A stretch of DNA of 64,000 nucleotides from Acuticoccus sediminis (GCF_003258595.1 NZ_QHHQ01000001.1:434001-498000); one strand, 5' to 3'. Numbered from the stretch's first letter, positions 1 through 8,923 are shown. Made by a program: numbers and translations. Notes: a model not told the origin generated them from the sequence alone.

Positions 1-206
1 GCACGCGCAATCCGATGTACGTCGCGCTGGTCATGCTGCAGCTCGGCATCGGCTTCGCGTTCGGCGGGCCGGTGACGCTCCTCCTGGTGATTCCCCTCGC
101 GATGATCCTCCACTCGGGCGTGGTGCTCGCGGAGGAACGTTATCTCGACCGCAAGTTCGGCGCGCCCTACCGGGCCTACCGCGACCGCGTGCGCCGCTAC
201 CTCTGA
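1..206 (+). CDS. Isoprenylcysteine carboxyl methyltransferase-like membrane protein, C-terminal part
   Basis: Only the last ~68 residues are in the window; the reading frame is open back to base 1. The visible part starts with TRNPMYVAL, followed by two hydrophobic stretches and an EERYLDRKFG...YRAYRDRVRRYL ending. That pattern is typical of the small membrane ICMT/PEMT methyltransferase family, where the RNPMY motif and the C-terminal EE(R/K)-xL-x-x-x-F segment help bind S-adenosylmethionine. The substrate cannot be told from this fragment. The stop lies 6 bases before the TRAP permease gene, so the two are probably co-transcribed. Confidence 0.75.
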   Translation, partial: TRNPMYVALVMLQLGIGFAFGGPVTLLLVIPLAMILHSGVVLAEERYLDRKFGAPYRAYRDRVRRYL

Positions 207-212
207 GCGTAT

Positions 213-1493
213 ATGGACCTCGTACTTCTCTTCGGAATCCTCTTCGGGGCCATCGCGCTCGGCTTTCCCGTGGCCATCGCGCTCGCGGGCTCCTCGGCGA
301 TCTTCATCATCGTCACCGGGCAGGTGCCGCCGATGGTCGTCGCGCACCGGATGATCAACGGCGTGGACAGCTTCCCGCTGCTCGCCGTGCCGTTCTTCAT
401 CCTCGCCGGCAACCTGATGAACACCGCCGGCATCACCGAGCGGATCTTCGAGTTCGCCAAGGCCCTCGTCGGCTGGATGCGCGGCGGGCTCGGCCACGTG
501 AACGTCGGCGCCTCGGTGATCTTCGCCGGGATGTCCGGCGCGGCGGTGGCGGATGCGGGCGGCCTCGGCGCCATCGAGATCAAGGCGATGCGGGACGCCG
601 GCTACGACCCCGGCTTCTCGGTCGGCGTGACGGCGGCGTCGTCCACCATCGGGCCGATCATCCCGCCGTCGCTGCCGATGGTGATCTACGGCGTCGTGGC
701 GGGCGCCTCCATCGGCCAGCTCTTCGCCGCGGGCTTCATCCCCGGGCTGATCATGGCCGTGTCGCTGATGATCATGGTCTTCTACTACGCCCGGGTGCGG
801 AACTACCCGCGCGACGCCCGCTTCTCGATCCGCCGGCTGGGCTCGACGTCGCAGCGCGCCTTCCTCTCGCTGCTGACGCCGGTCATCATCGTCGGCGGCA
901 TCCTCACCGGCGCGTTCACGCCGACGGAGGCGGCGATCGCGGCGTGCGTCTGGGCGCTGTTCCTCGGCCTCATAGTCTACCGCACGCTGACCTGGCGGCG
1001 CTTCCTGCGGGTCTCCTACGACACCATCGAGACCACCGCCGTCGTGCTCTTCATCGTCGCCGCGGCCTCGATCTTCGCCTGGGTGCTGACCTCCAACCGC
1101 GTGCCGGAGCACTTCGCCGCGCTGCTTCTCTCGGCGTCGGACAACCCGATCGTCATTCTCATCCTGATCAACCTGATCCTCCTCATCGTCGGCTGCTTCC
1201 TGGAGACGGTGGCGGCGATCACCATTCTCGTCCCGGTGCTGCTGCCGATCGCGACGCAGGTGGGGATCGACCCGGTTCACTTCGGGGTGATCATGGTGCT
1301 CAACCTGATGATCGGGCTCCTGACACCGCCGATCGGCATGGTGCTCTACGTCCTCTCGCGGGTTTCGAACGTGCCGTTCGAGCGCTGCGTGGTGGCGACG
1401 GCACCGTTCCTCATCCCGCTCGGCATCGTGCTGGCGCTGATCACGTTCGTCCCCGCCCTCACCATGTGGCTGCCGACGCTGATCTACCGCTGA
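213..1493 (+). CDS. TRAP transporter large permease subunit (DctM type)
   Basis: A 426-residue, very hydrophobic protein with about a dozen membrane segments, the usual length of DctM. It carries family sequences such as ALAGSSAIFI near the N-terminus, STIGPIIPPSLPMVIYG in the middle and GLLTPPIGMVLYV near the end. DctM is the sodium-coupled translocation subunit of tripartite periplasmic transporters, which import organic acids and related solutes. It normally works with a small permease (DctQ) and a periplasmic binding protein (DctP). Neither is visible here; the gene immediately upstream is a methyltransferase instead. The substrate is unknown, though the purine genes downstream suggest a nitrogenous compound (inference). 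Confidence 0.9.
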   Translation: MDLVLLFGILFGAIALGFPVAIALAGSSAIFIIVTGQVPPMVVAHRMINGVDSFPLLAVPFFILAGNLMNTAGITERIFEFAKALVGWMRGGLGHVNVGASVIFAGMSGAAVADAGGLGAIEIKAMRDAGYDPGFSVGVTAASSTIGPIIPPSLPMVIYGVVAGASIGQLFAAGFIPGLIMAVSLMIMVFYYARVRNYPRDARFSIRRLGSTSQRAFLSLLTPVIIVGGILTGAFTPTEAAIAACVWALFLGLIVYRTLTWRRFLRVSYDTIETTAVVLFIVAAASIFAWVLTSNRVPEHFAALLLSASDNPIVILILINLILLIVGCFLETVAAITILVPVLLPIATQVGIDPVHFGVIMVLNLMIGLLTPPIGMVLYVLSRVSNVPFERCVVATAPFLIPLGIVLALITFVPALTMWLPTLIYR

Positions 1494-1560
1494 TCTCGGT
1501 TGACTGTGCTGCCCGTCCGGTCCGAACCTAGAGGGCCGCACCGGACGGGATCGAAGGACC

Positions 1561-2370
1561 ATGGCAGGAACGGGCGAGGCGTCGCTGGAGCGACTTCGCG
1601 ACTTTGTCGCGAAGGGCCCCACCGTCGTGGCCGCAATCACCAGAAAGGCCGGCTCCACCCCGCGTGACCGCGGCGCGTGGCTGATCGTCTCGCCGGAGCG
1701 CTTCGTCGGCACCATCGGCGGCGGGGAGGCGGAGCGGCGGACCGTCGAGGCCGCCCGCCGGATGCTGCAGGACGGCGCCGCGACGCTGACGCTCGACCTG
1801 CCGCTCGGCCCCGCGCTCGACCAGTGCTGCGGCGGCCACCTCATCGTCGCGCTGAAGCGGATCGAGACGCCGCCCGAGGGTCCCTTCACCATCGAGGAGG
1901 ACGGCCCCCTCCTCACCGACCCGCCCCGGCGCTCCATCAGCGTCTACGGCGCCGGCCACGTCGGCCAGGCGCTGGTGCGCGCCCTCGCCCCGCTCCCGTT
2001 CGACGTCACCTGGATCGACGCGCGCCACGAAAGCGCCTTCCCGGTCGACGGTCCCATCCCGTGCCGCCGCATCGCCCTGCCCGAGACGGTCGCCGTCGAG
2101 GCGCCGGACGACGCCTTTCACCTCGTCATGACCCACAGCCACGCCGTCGACCTCGAGATCGTCGCGGCGGTGCTGGGCCGTCCCTTCGGCTTCCTCGGGC
2201 TCATCGGCTCGGCCTCGAAGAAGGCCGCGTTCCTGCACCGCCTGCACGAGCGCGGCCTCGACACCTCGCGCCTCGTCTGCCCGATCGGGCTCGACATTCC
2301 CGGCAAGGAGCCCGCGGTGATCGCGGCCTCCGTCGCGGCGCAGCTCCTCAAGGTGGATCGCGGATGCTGA
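1561..2370 (+). CDS. xdhC: Xanthine dehydrogenase accessory protein XdhC
   Basis: 269 residues. XdhC binds and inserts the sulfurated molybdenum cofactor into xanthine dehydrogenase. The N-terminal half has the family's GSTPRDRGAWL and IGGGEAE motifs and a DQCCGGHL segment; the C-terminal half has a Rossmann-like SVYGAGHVGQAL motif, then GLIGSASKK and CPIGLDIPGKEP. The start is supported by GAAGGA six bases before the ATG. The stop overlaps the next ATG, which implies translational coupling with the guanine deaminase gene. The xanthine dehydrogenase structural genes are not in the window. Identification is firm. Confidence 0.93.
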   Translation: MAGTGEASLERLRDFVAKGPTVVAAITRKAGSTPRDRGAWLIVSPERFVGTIGGGEAERRTVEAARRMLQDGAATLTLDLPLGPALDQCCGGHLIVALKRIETPPEGPFTIEEDGPLLTDPPRRSISVYGAGHVGQALVRALAPLPFDVTWIDARHESAFPVDGPIPCRRIALPETVAVEAPDDAFHLVMTHSHAVDLEIVAAVLGRPFGFLGLIGSASKKAAFLHRLHERGLDTSRLVCPIGLDIPGKEPAVIAASVAAQLLKVDRGC

Positions 2371-3401
2371 TCAAGCGCGGGCGTCTCAGGCCGTTCAGCG
2401 GGGCGATCACCGGCGTCGACCCCTTCGCCATCATCAGGAACGGCGCACTGGTCGTCGACGACGGCGAGGTCCTCGACTACGGCACCGCGAGCGAGATGAT
2501 CGCGGAGTACCCGGACGCGCCCATCGTCGACAGCCCGGGCCTGCTGACGCCGGGCCACTACGACGCGCACGTCCACTACAGCCAGACCCGCATCATGGGC
2601 ACCTTCGGCGGCGGCCTTCTCGAGTGGCTGGAGTCGGTGACCTTCCCGGAGGAGGCGCGCTTCGACGACCCGGCCTACGCCCGCTCCGTCGCACGCGAGT
2701 TCTGCGACGCGCTGGAGGCCGTCGGCACCACCTCGGCGACGGTCTTTTGTGCCTCCAGCCCGGTCTCGGTCGATGCGCTGTTCGAAGAGGCGCGGCACCG
2801 CTCGCTGCGCATCTGCGCCGGCCTCGTGATGATGGACCGCAACGCGCCGTCCGCGCTGCTCACGCCGGCGATGGAGGCCTACGACCAGAGCCGCGCCCTG
2901 ATCGAGCGCTGGCACGGCGCCGAGAACGGTCGCCTCACCTACGCGATCACGCCCCGCTTCGCGCCGACGTCCACGCCCGCGCTGCTGGAGGCGGCCGCCA
3001 CGCTGTGGGAGGAGTTCCCGACCTGCACCCTGCAGACCCACCTCGCCGAAAGCACCGACGAGGTGGAATGGGTGCGCCGCCTCTTCCCCGACGCACCCGA
3101 CTATCTCGGCGTCTACGAGTCGTTCGGCCTCGTCGGCCCTGGCGCGATCTTTGCTCACGCCATCCACCTGTCGGACCGCGAGGTGGGGCTGTTGGCCGAG
3201 TCGGGGGCAGTCGTCGCCCACTGCCCGACCGCCAACCGGTTCCTCGGGTCCGGACGCTGCAACGTCACGCGGCTGCTGAAGGCCGGGGTGACCGTTCAGC
3301 TCGGCAGTGACGTCGGCGCGGGAACGACGTTCGACATGTTGGAAGTCGCGGCGGAGGCCGAAGGCGTCCCGCAACGCAGGAGACCAGTTGATGAAAGTTG
3401 A
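2364..3401 (+). pseudogene. guaD: Guanine deaminase, C-terminally truncated
   Basis: 345 residues, against roughly 430 for typical guanine deaminases (amidohydrolase superfamily; guanine to xanthine). The metal-site residues are visible: HVH at 69/71, QTHLAE (His226), HAIH (His265/268) and GSDVGAG (Asp316). The protein then runs only to AAEAEG before ending in a short arginine-rich stretch. The last ~85 residues, which complete the barrel and the beta-sandwich, are absent, and no other frame encodes them. The end overlaps the ribosome binding site and first 11 bases of the next gene. This looks like a deletion that joined guaD to the region just before uraD. It is probably inactive, but an intact catalytic core leaves some doubt. 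Confidence 0.75.
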
Positions 3402-4866
3402 TCGTGATGCCTTCGTTGCATGCTATGGTGGCGTGTACGAGCACAGCCCCTGGGTCGCCGAGCGAGCCTGGGACGGAGGCATCGCGGAGGCGGGCGATCT
3501 GGCGCCGGTGTTCCGCCGCATCGTCGACCGCACGGGGCACGAGGCGCAGCTGGCACTCCTGCGCGCCCACCCCGACCTCGCCGGCCGCCTCGCCGTCGGC
3601 GGCCTGACGGCGGAGTCCGCAGCGGAGCAGGCCGGCGCCGGCCTCGACCAGTGTACCGAGGCGGAGTTCGCCGAGTTCAGCGCCCTCAACGCGCGCTACG
3701 TCGAGAAATTCGGGTTTCCCTTCATCGTCGCGGTGCGCGGTCTCGACCGAGCGGCCATCCTCGAGGCCTTCCGCAAACGCGTCGAGGGGACGCCGGAGGA
3801 GGAGTTCCGGACCGCGCTCGCCCAGGTCCACCGCATCGCCGCGCTGCGCATCTCGGAGAAGAACGTCCATCCCGAGGTGCCGCGCACCCCGGTCGAGCGG
3901 GACGACCTGCTGCGCCTCATCGGCACCGCGCTCGCCCGCAACGGCGCCAGCGCGGCCTGCGCGACCGCCGTCGCGGAGATGACCCTGGTGGCCGAGGGGG
4001 ACGGCGCGCACTCGCATGGCGTCTTCCGCATCCCCGGCTACATCGCGGCGATGAAGGCCGGCGCCATCGACGGGCACGCCGCGCCGCGCTTCATCTCCCG
4101 CCAGGGCGCGGTGCTGCGCTACGACGCGATGCGGTGCGCGGCGCCCTACGCCTACGACGTCACCCTGCCCGAGCTCGCCAGACTGACGCAGGAGCTCGGC
4201 GTCGGCGTCCTGTCGCTCGCCAACGTCGCCCACTTCCAGGCGATGTGGCCGGAGACCGAGTGGCTCGCCGAGCAGGGCCTCGTCGGCTTCGCCTGCACCG
4301 CGAACCTTCCCTACCTCGCTCCCGCGGGCGGCACCCGGCCGGTCTTCGGCACCAACCCGCTCGCCTTCGCGGTACCCGGCAACCCACCCGTCGCCATCGA
4401 CATGGCTTCCTCGACCATGGCGCGCGGCGACATCATGCTGGCCGCGCGCGAGGGCCGCTCGGTGGCGGACGGCGTCGGCCTCGGCCCGGACGGACTGCCG
4501 ACCTCCGACCCGGCAGAGATCCTGAAGGGCGCGCAGCTCCCCTTCGGCGGGCACAAGGGCTCGGCCATCGCTCTCATGGTGGAGCTCCTCGCCGGCCTCT
4601 GCGGCGGCCCCTACAGTGACGTCGCCGAGGACACGTCGAAGGTCGGGCTGCCGGTGGGCGCCGTCTTCGTCATGGCGCTGTCGCCGGAGGCGCTCGGCGG
4701 CGAGGGCGCGCTGGCCGAGGCGCAGGCCTTCGTCGAGCGGCTGCGCAAGGTGCCGGGCGTGCGCCTCCCCGGCGCCCGGCGCCACATCAACCGCCGCAAG
4801 CCCGGCCCCCTCATGGTCGAGAACAAGATCCTCGCCGAAGTCCGCGCCCTCGCCGGCCTCGACTGA
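3391..4866 (+). CDS. uraD: Fusion of OHCU decarboxylase (UraD) and Ldh2-family dehydrogenase
   Basis: A 491-residue single frame. Residues 1-160 are a complete 2-oxo-4-hydroxy-4-carboxy-5-ureidoimidazoline decarboxylase: YEHSPWVAERAW near the start, catalytic-type HPDLAG (His60), EQAGAGL and FPFIVAVRG. This enzyme makes S-allantoin in the urate pathway. From about residue 165 a full-length malate/L-lactate (Ldh2) type NAD(P)-dependent oxidoreductase follows, with SHGVFRIPGY, FGTNPLAFAVPG and LPFGGHKGSAIAL. Ureidoglycolate dehydrogenase AllD belongs to this family, so a purine-ring role is plausible but unproven. The start has AGGAG 7 bases upstream. The two domains are joined by a short linker with no stop between them. 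Confidence 0.85.
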   Translation: MKVDRDAFVACYGGVYEHSPWVAERAWDGGIAEAGDLAPVFRRIVDRTGHEAQLALLRAHPDLAGRLAVGGLTAESAAEQAGAGLDQCTEAEFAEFSALNARYVEKFGFPFIVAVRGLDRAAILEAFRKRVEGTPEEEFRTALAQVHRIAALRISEKNVHPEVPRTPVERDDLLRLIGTALARNGASAACATAVAEMTLVAEGDGAHSHGVFRIPGYIAAMKAGAIDGHAAPRFISRQGAVLRYDAMRCAAPYAYDVTLPELARLTQELGVGVLSLANVAHFQAMWPETEWLAEQGLVGFACTANLPYLAPAGGTRPVFGTNPLAFAVPGNPPVAIDMASSTMARGDIMLAAREGRSVADGVGLGPDGLPTSDPAEILKGAQLPFGGHKGSAIALMVELLAGLCGGPYSDVAEDTSKVGLPVGAVFVMALSPEALGGEGALAEAQAFVERLRKVPGVRLPGARRHINRRKPGPLMVENKILAEVRALAGLD

Positions 4867-4879
4867 GCGGGAACCGACG

Positions 4880-4906
4880 CCACGACGCCCTCAGGCGGCG
4901 TCGTGG
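4880..4906. terminator. Bidirectional terminator hairpin between convergent genes
   Basis: A perfect 10-bp inverted repeat (CCACGACGCC at 4880-4889 and GGCGTCGTGG at 4897-4906) with a 7-base loop. It sits at the convergent ends of the UraD fusion and the oxygenase gene, and the oxygenase stop codon lies in the loop. There is no long T run on either side, so efficiency is uncertain. Confidence 0.5.
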
Positions 4907-5595
4907 AAGATGACGCCGAGGGTGTAGCGCTCGCCCGAGCGCAGGCGGCTGACGCCGTGGCGCAGCATCACGCGGTGGTCGCCCTTGGTGCCGCGGCGGG
5001 GACGGATGGAGGTGGTGAAGAGCGCCCCCTCCCCCTGCCCGAGGGTCACCACCTCGGCGCGCGACTGCATGCGCGGCCGCTGCTCCGTCAGGACCAGTTC
5101 GCCCCCCTCGAACGATGCCGGGTCGCTCAAGAGCACCACGAGCTGCAGCGGGAAGGCGACGGCGCCATAAAGGTCCTGGTGGAGGCAGTTGTAGTCGCCG
5201 GGGCCGTACTTCAGCACCAGCGGCGTCGGCTTGGTCTGCCCCTCGGCGTGACAGCGCTCCAGCATCGCCTCCAGCGTGTCGGGGTAGGCCTCCATGCCGA
5301 GCCGCTCCGCCCAGCCGTTGGCGACCTTCGCGGCGTGGGGGTAGACCGCCGCGCGCAGCGCCGCCACTGGGTCCGGCAACGGGTTCGCGAAGTACTTGTA
5401 CTCGCCCGAGCCGAAGCCGTGCCGCTTCATCACCACGCGGCTGCGGAAGCGGTCCTCGTCGTAGAGTCCGGTGATCGCGGCGCACGTCTCCGGCGCGATC
5501 ACCGGCCCGGTCCGCGCGACGCCGTACTCGTCGAGCTCGGCGCCGATGCGGTCCCAGTCGAGATTGGCGACCGTGGTCGCGACGTCATCCGTCAT
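4891..5595 (-). CDS. 2OG-Fe(II) oxygenase of the Oxygenase-NA family (PF09859/DUF2086)
   Basis: 234 residues. Strong family sequences: VVMKRHGFGSGEYKYF, PTPLVLKYGPGDYNCLHQDLYG with the iron-binding HxD (HQD), LTEQRPRMQSRAEV, and a C-terminal RHGVSRLRSGERYTLGVIFHD carrying the distal His and the 2-oxoglutarate-binding Arg. This family is predicted to act on damaged nucleic acids. The start ATG overlaps the 3' end of ada by 11 bases, so both come from one transcript, which supports an alkylation-repair role. The exact lesion or substrate is not established by sequence. Confidence 0.85.
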   Translation of the reverse strand: MTDDVATTVANLDWDRIGAELDEYGVARTGPVIAPETCAAITGLYDEDRFRSRVVMKRHGFGSGEYKYFANPLPDPVAALRAAVYPHAAKVANGWAERLGMEAYPDTLEAMLERCHAEGQTKPTPLVLKYGPGDYNCLHQDLYGAVAFPLQLVVLLSDPASFEGGELVLTEQRPRMQSRAEVVTLGQGEGALFTTSIRPRRGTKGDHRVMLRHGVSRLRSGERYTLGVIFHDAA

Positions 5596-6664
5596 AGGCT
5601 GCCTCCTTCGCCAGGAGTGTCTTCTTGCGCTCGACGCCCCAGCGGTATCCGGCGAGCGATCCGTCCGCCCGCACGACGCGGTGGCACGGCACCAGCACGG
5701 CGATCCTGTTGGCCCCGCACGCCCGCGCCACCGCACGGTGGGAGGTAGGCGCCCCGATGGCCGCGGCCACCTCGGCGTAGCTCGCGGTGGTGCCGATCGG
5801 GATGTCCCTGAGCGCCCCCCAGACCCGCTCCTCGAAAGCGGTGCCGCGGATGTCGACCGGCAGCTCCGCGGCGAGCGACGGCTCCTCGACCGCCGCCAGC
5901 ACGTCCCCGAGCAGGGCCTCGAACGGCTCGCCGCCGTCGACCACGAGCGCGTCGCGGAAGATCCCGTCGATCTCCTGTCGCCCCTCCGCCTCGGTGTCGG
6001 TGAGGCGGACGGCCGCGATGCCCTGGCGCGAGAAGGCGACCGTGACGATCCCGAGCGCCGAGGCGCCCGAGGTGACGACGATGACCTCCCCCCGCCCGCC
6101 GCGGGCGAGCGCTGACGGGTGGACGGTGAAGCGCGCCGCCGCCTCGTCGTAGAAGCGCGACAGGCTGGCGAAACCTGCGGCGAAGGCCGCCCCCGCCGGA
6201 CGATCCCCCGCGGCGAGCGCCTCGGCCGCCCGGCGGGCCCGGCATGCCCGGGCGAACTGCGCCGGGGTGGTGCCGGTGTGGGCCTTGAAGGTGCGGTGGA
6301 AGTGATGCGCGCTGACGCCCGCCGCCTCCGCAAGCTCGGCGAGCGGCACCGGACCGGCGGCGAGGGACCGGCAGGCCGCCTCCACCATCAGCGCGTTGCG
6401 CTGCGCCGGCGACATCTCCGTCGGCCGGCAGCGGCGGCAGGGTCGGTAGCCTGCAGCCTCCGCATCGCCGGTGAGCGCGAAGAAGCTGACGTTGCGGCGC
6501 AGCGGGCGGCGCGACGGGCAGCTCGGCCGGCAATAGACCCCGGTCGTCGCCACCGCGTAGACGAACGCGCCGTCCTGCTCCGCGTCGCGGTCGCACACGG
6601 CGATCCACCGCGGATCCTCGGGCACCGGGTCAACCTCATGGGTCATCTGGTCCAACATGGTCAT
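5585..6664 (-). CDS. ada: Ada: methylated-DNA repair methyltransferase and transcriptional activator
   Basis: 359 residues, close to E. coli Ada (354). The N-terminal zinc module has all four cysteines (45, 49, 76, 79) at the E. coli spacing, including GVYCRPSCPS. An AraC-type helix-turn-helix region follows (VSAHHFHRTFKAHTG). The C-terminal O6-alkylguanine transferase domain has GTTASYAEVA, RAVARACGANR and the acceptor cysteine in VPCHRV. Ada repairs methyl phosphotriesters and O6-methylguanine and, once methylated, activates its own regulon. Of several in-frame ATGs, 6664 is chosen because it has GGAG upstream and gives the usual length. It heads an operon with the oxygenase gene. Confidence 0.95.
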   Translation of the reverse strand: MTMLDQMTHEVDPVPEDPRWIAVCDRDAEQDGAFVYAVATTGVYCRPSCPSRRPLRRNVSFFALTGDAEAAGYRPCRRCRPTEMSPAQRNALMVEAACRSLAAGPVPLAELAEAAGVSAHHFHRTFKAHTGTTPAQFARACRARRAAEALAAGDRPAGAAFAAGFASLSRFYDEAAARFTVHPSALARGGRGEVIVVTSGASALGIVTVAFSRQGIAAVRLTDTEAEGRQEIDGIFRDALVVDGGEPFEALLGDVLAAVEEPSLAAELPVDIRGTAFEERVWGALRDIPIGTTASYAEVAAAIGAPTSHRAVARACGANRIAVLVPCHRVVRADGSLAGYRWGVERKKTLLAKEAAYDG

Positions 6665-6881
6665 CGTGCGACTCCGCGCATGGTGGTCGGGTTCTGCGGG
6701 CCGGTCATGACAGCCTCGGCCTTGCGGCACGGGCCCGGGAATCCGCCCTGCAACCTCTCGTGCCCCTCAGATGGCCCTTCCGCGCCGCGGCGTCGTCTCG
6801 ACAGTTGATCGCAAACTCTTCCCCGCCGCCAACGCTCCGTCTACGGTCGCGACAAACAACAAAATGATCGGGAGGTTAAGT

Positions 6882-7643
6882 ATGGCCGACAGCCAGCGCC
6901 TGAAGGGGAAAACCGCGCTCGTGACCGGAGCCGCGTCGGGCTTCGGCCGCGGCATCGCCGAGCGCTACGTCGCCGAAGGGGCGCGCGTTGCGGTTCTCGA
7001 CATCAACGAGGAGGGTGCGAAGGCGGTCGCGAGCTCGCTCGGCAACGCCGCGACGCCCCTCATCTGCGACATCACCGACGGAGCCGCCGTGAATGGCGCG
7101 GTCGACGCGGCGATCTCCGCCTTCGGCGAGATCGACATCCTCGTGAACAACGCCGGCTGGTCGAACCGCAACACGCCGGTGATGGACACCGACGAGGAGA
7201 CGTTCGACAAGCTGTTCGCGATCAACGTGAAATCGATCTTCCACTTCACCAAGGCGATCCTGCCGCACTGGCGCTCGATCGGCCGGGGCGTGATGATCAA
7301 CGTCGGTTCGACCGCCGGTGTGCGGCCGCGTCCGGGCCTCGTCTGGTACAACGCGACCAAGGCGACGGTGAACAACATCACCAAGTCGCTGGCGATCGAG
7401 CTGGCGCCGGAGAAGATCCGCGTCTGCGGCATCGCCCCGGTGATGGGCGAGACGGGACTGCTGGAGACATTCATGGGCGTCCCCGACACGCCGGAGAACC
7501 GCGCGAAGTTCATCGCGACGATCCCGCTGGGCCGGCTGTCGAAGCCGTCGGACATCGCCGGCGCCGCGGTCTACCTCGCCTCGGACGATGCCGAGCTGGT
7601 GACGGGCGTGAACCTCGAGATCGACGGCGGGCGCTGCATCTAG
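6882..7643 (+). CDS. Short-chain dehydrogenase/reductase (SDR), FabG-like
   Basis: 253 residues, the classical SDR length. It shows the cofactor motif TGAASGFGRGIA, a conserved Asp after the second strand (VLDI, which favours NAD), NNAGW, the catalytic Ser in VGSTAG and the YNATK pair. The C-terminal VTGVNLEIDGG is typical of 3-oxoacyl-ACP-reductase-like or sugar/alcohol dehydrogenases. GGGAGG lies 7 bases before the ATG. The gene is divergent from ada across a 217-bp gap. The substrate cannot be assigned from sequence. Confidence 0.85.
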   Translation: MADSQRLKGKTALVTGAASGFGRGIAERYVAEGARVAVLDINEEGAKAVASSLGNAATPLICDITDGAAVNGAVDAAISAFGEIDILVNNAGWSNRNTPVMDTDEETFDKLFAINVKSIFHFTKAILPHWRSIGRGVMINVGSTAGVRPRPGLVWYNATKATVNNITKSLAIELAPEKIRVCGIAPVMGETGLLETFMGVPDTPENRAKFIATIPLGRLSKPSDIAGAAVYLASDDAELVTGVNLEIDGGRCI

Positions 7644-7738
7644 CGGCCGGCCGGACCCGGATCGGGCGGGGCCCCTCGCCCCGCTCGAACGCCCACCCGC
7701 ACGGGTGCGGTCCTCCCGGTCATCGCGGCGGCGCGGTC

Positions 7739-8923
7739 TCAGCCCTTTGGCAGGGGAAAGGGGACGTCGCCGAGGCTCGGCGGGATCACCAGCGGGGCCG
7801 TCAGGCTCAGGGCGACGCCGGGGCCGGACGTGTCGAACACGAGCTCGCCCGCGATCTGGTTCGCGGCGGCATCCATGATGCGCATGCCGATCCCCTGACT
7901 CTCCAGCGCCCCGTCGCAGCCGACGCCGTCGTCCGCCATCCGGACTTCTAGGACGCCGTCCCGGACCCGCCCGATCACGGTGATCCGCCCGGGCCGTCCG
8001 TCGGGAAAACCGTGCTTGAAGGCGTTGGTGACGAACTCGTTGACGATGGCCGCCACCGCCGACGCCTGTGTTGCGGAGACCCGGACGGGATCGATGGCGA
8101 CGTCGACTGCCACGCCTTCCGGGCCGGATGCGGCGACGAGGCGGCCGAGCTTGTCGAGGTAGCGATCGAGCGCGATCTCGTCGCCGGTCGGCAGCGAGTG
8201 CATCTCCTCGTGGAGCAGCGCGGCGGCGGAGACGCGGTAGGACACGGCCTCGAGCGCGCGCCGGGTCGGCATGTCCCGCGCGCGGGTCGCCTTCAGCCGC
8301 ACGAACGAGGCGACCGACTGGAGCTGGTTCTTGACCCGGTGGTCGATCTCGCGGCGCAGGGTGTCCTGCAGTCGCAGTGCGACGCGCAGCTCCAGCTCCC
8401 GCATGACCTGCCGGGCGAGGACCCTGAGGGTCTGGCGCTGCAGCTCCGTCAGCCTGCGGACCTCGTTGTCGAGGACGCACAGGGTGCCGATGGCGACGCC
8501 TTCCGCCGTACGCAGGACCGCCCCGGCGTAGAACCGCACGTGCGGCTCTCCCGCAACCAGAGGGTTAAAGCTGGAGCGGGGGTCGAGGCGGGTGTCCGGG
8601 ATCTCCAGAATATCGTCCTCGGCCAGCGCGTAGGCACAGATGGACTGGTCGAGCGGCGTCTCGCGGCGGCCGAACCCGACCTCCGCCTTGAACCACTGGC
8701 GGTCGGAATCGACGAAGCTGACGAGCGCGACGGGCGCCTCGCAGATGGCCGCGGCGAGTTCGGCGATCTCGTCGAACTCGGACTCTCGCGGTGTGTCGAG
8801 GATCGCAAACTGGTCGAGCGCCTTGCGTCGGCACAGGGTCGCCAGATCGGACTGGGCTGTCACTTCGGATGTACTCGTGTTCACCGGGGGAACATCGCAC
8901 CCCGCCGTCGCCAAAGCCAGCAT
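7739..8923 (-). CDS. GAF-domain sensor histidine kinase (HisKA_2/HWE type)
   Basis: 394 residues from the chosen ATG. Residues ~25-180 form a GAF domain of the type that starts LDTPRESEFDEIAEL and contains SFVDSDRQWFKAEVG and AGAVLRTAEGVAIGTLCVLD. The kinase part has an H-box REIDHRVKNQLQSVASFVRL, an N-box NEFVTNAFKHG and a G-box MADDGVGC. It is soluble, with no membrane segment. Kinases of this class often control general stress or light responses in alphaproteobacteria. No cognate regulator lies beside it. An alternative GTG start at 8884 would shorten it by 13 residues. Confidence 0.85.
   Translation of the reverse strand: MLALATAGCDVPPVNTSTSEVTAQSDLATLCRRKALDQFAILDTPRESEFDEIAELAAAICEAPVALVSFVDSDRQWFKAEVGFGRRETPLDQSICAYALAEDDILEIPDTRLDPRSSFNPLVAGEPHVRFYAGAVLRTAEGVAIGTLCVLDNEVRRLTELQRQTLRVLARQVMRELELRVALRLQDTLRREIDHRVKNQLQSVASFVRLKATRARDMPTRRALEAVSYRVSAAALLHEEMHSLPTGDEIALDRYLDKLGRLVAASGPEGVAVDVAIDPVRVSATQASAVAAIVNEFVTNAFKHGFPDGRPGRITVIGRVRDGVLEVRMADDGVGCDGALESQGIGMRIMDAAANQIAGELVFDTSGPGVALSLTAPLVIPPSLGDVPFPLPKG

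Noticed and set aside
3280-3420. A simple frameshift as the cause of the short guanine deaminase
   Set aside because: The missing C-terminal sequence is not found in either other frame; uraD starts immediately, so a deletion fits better.
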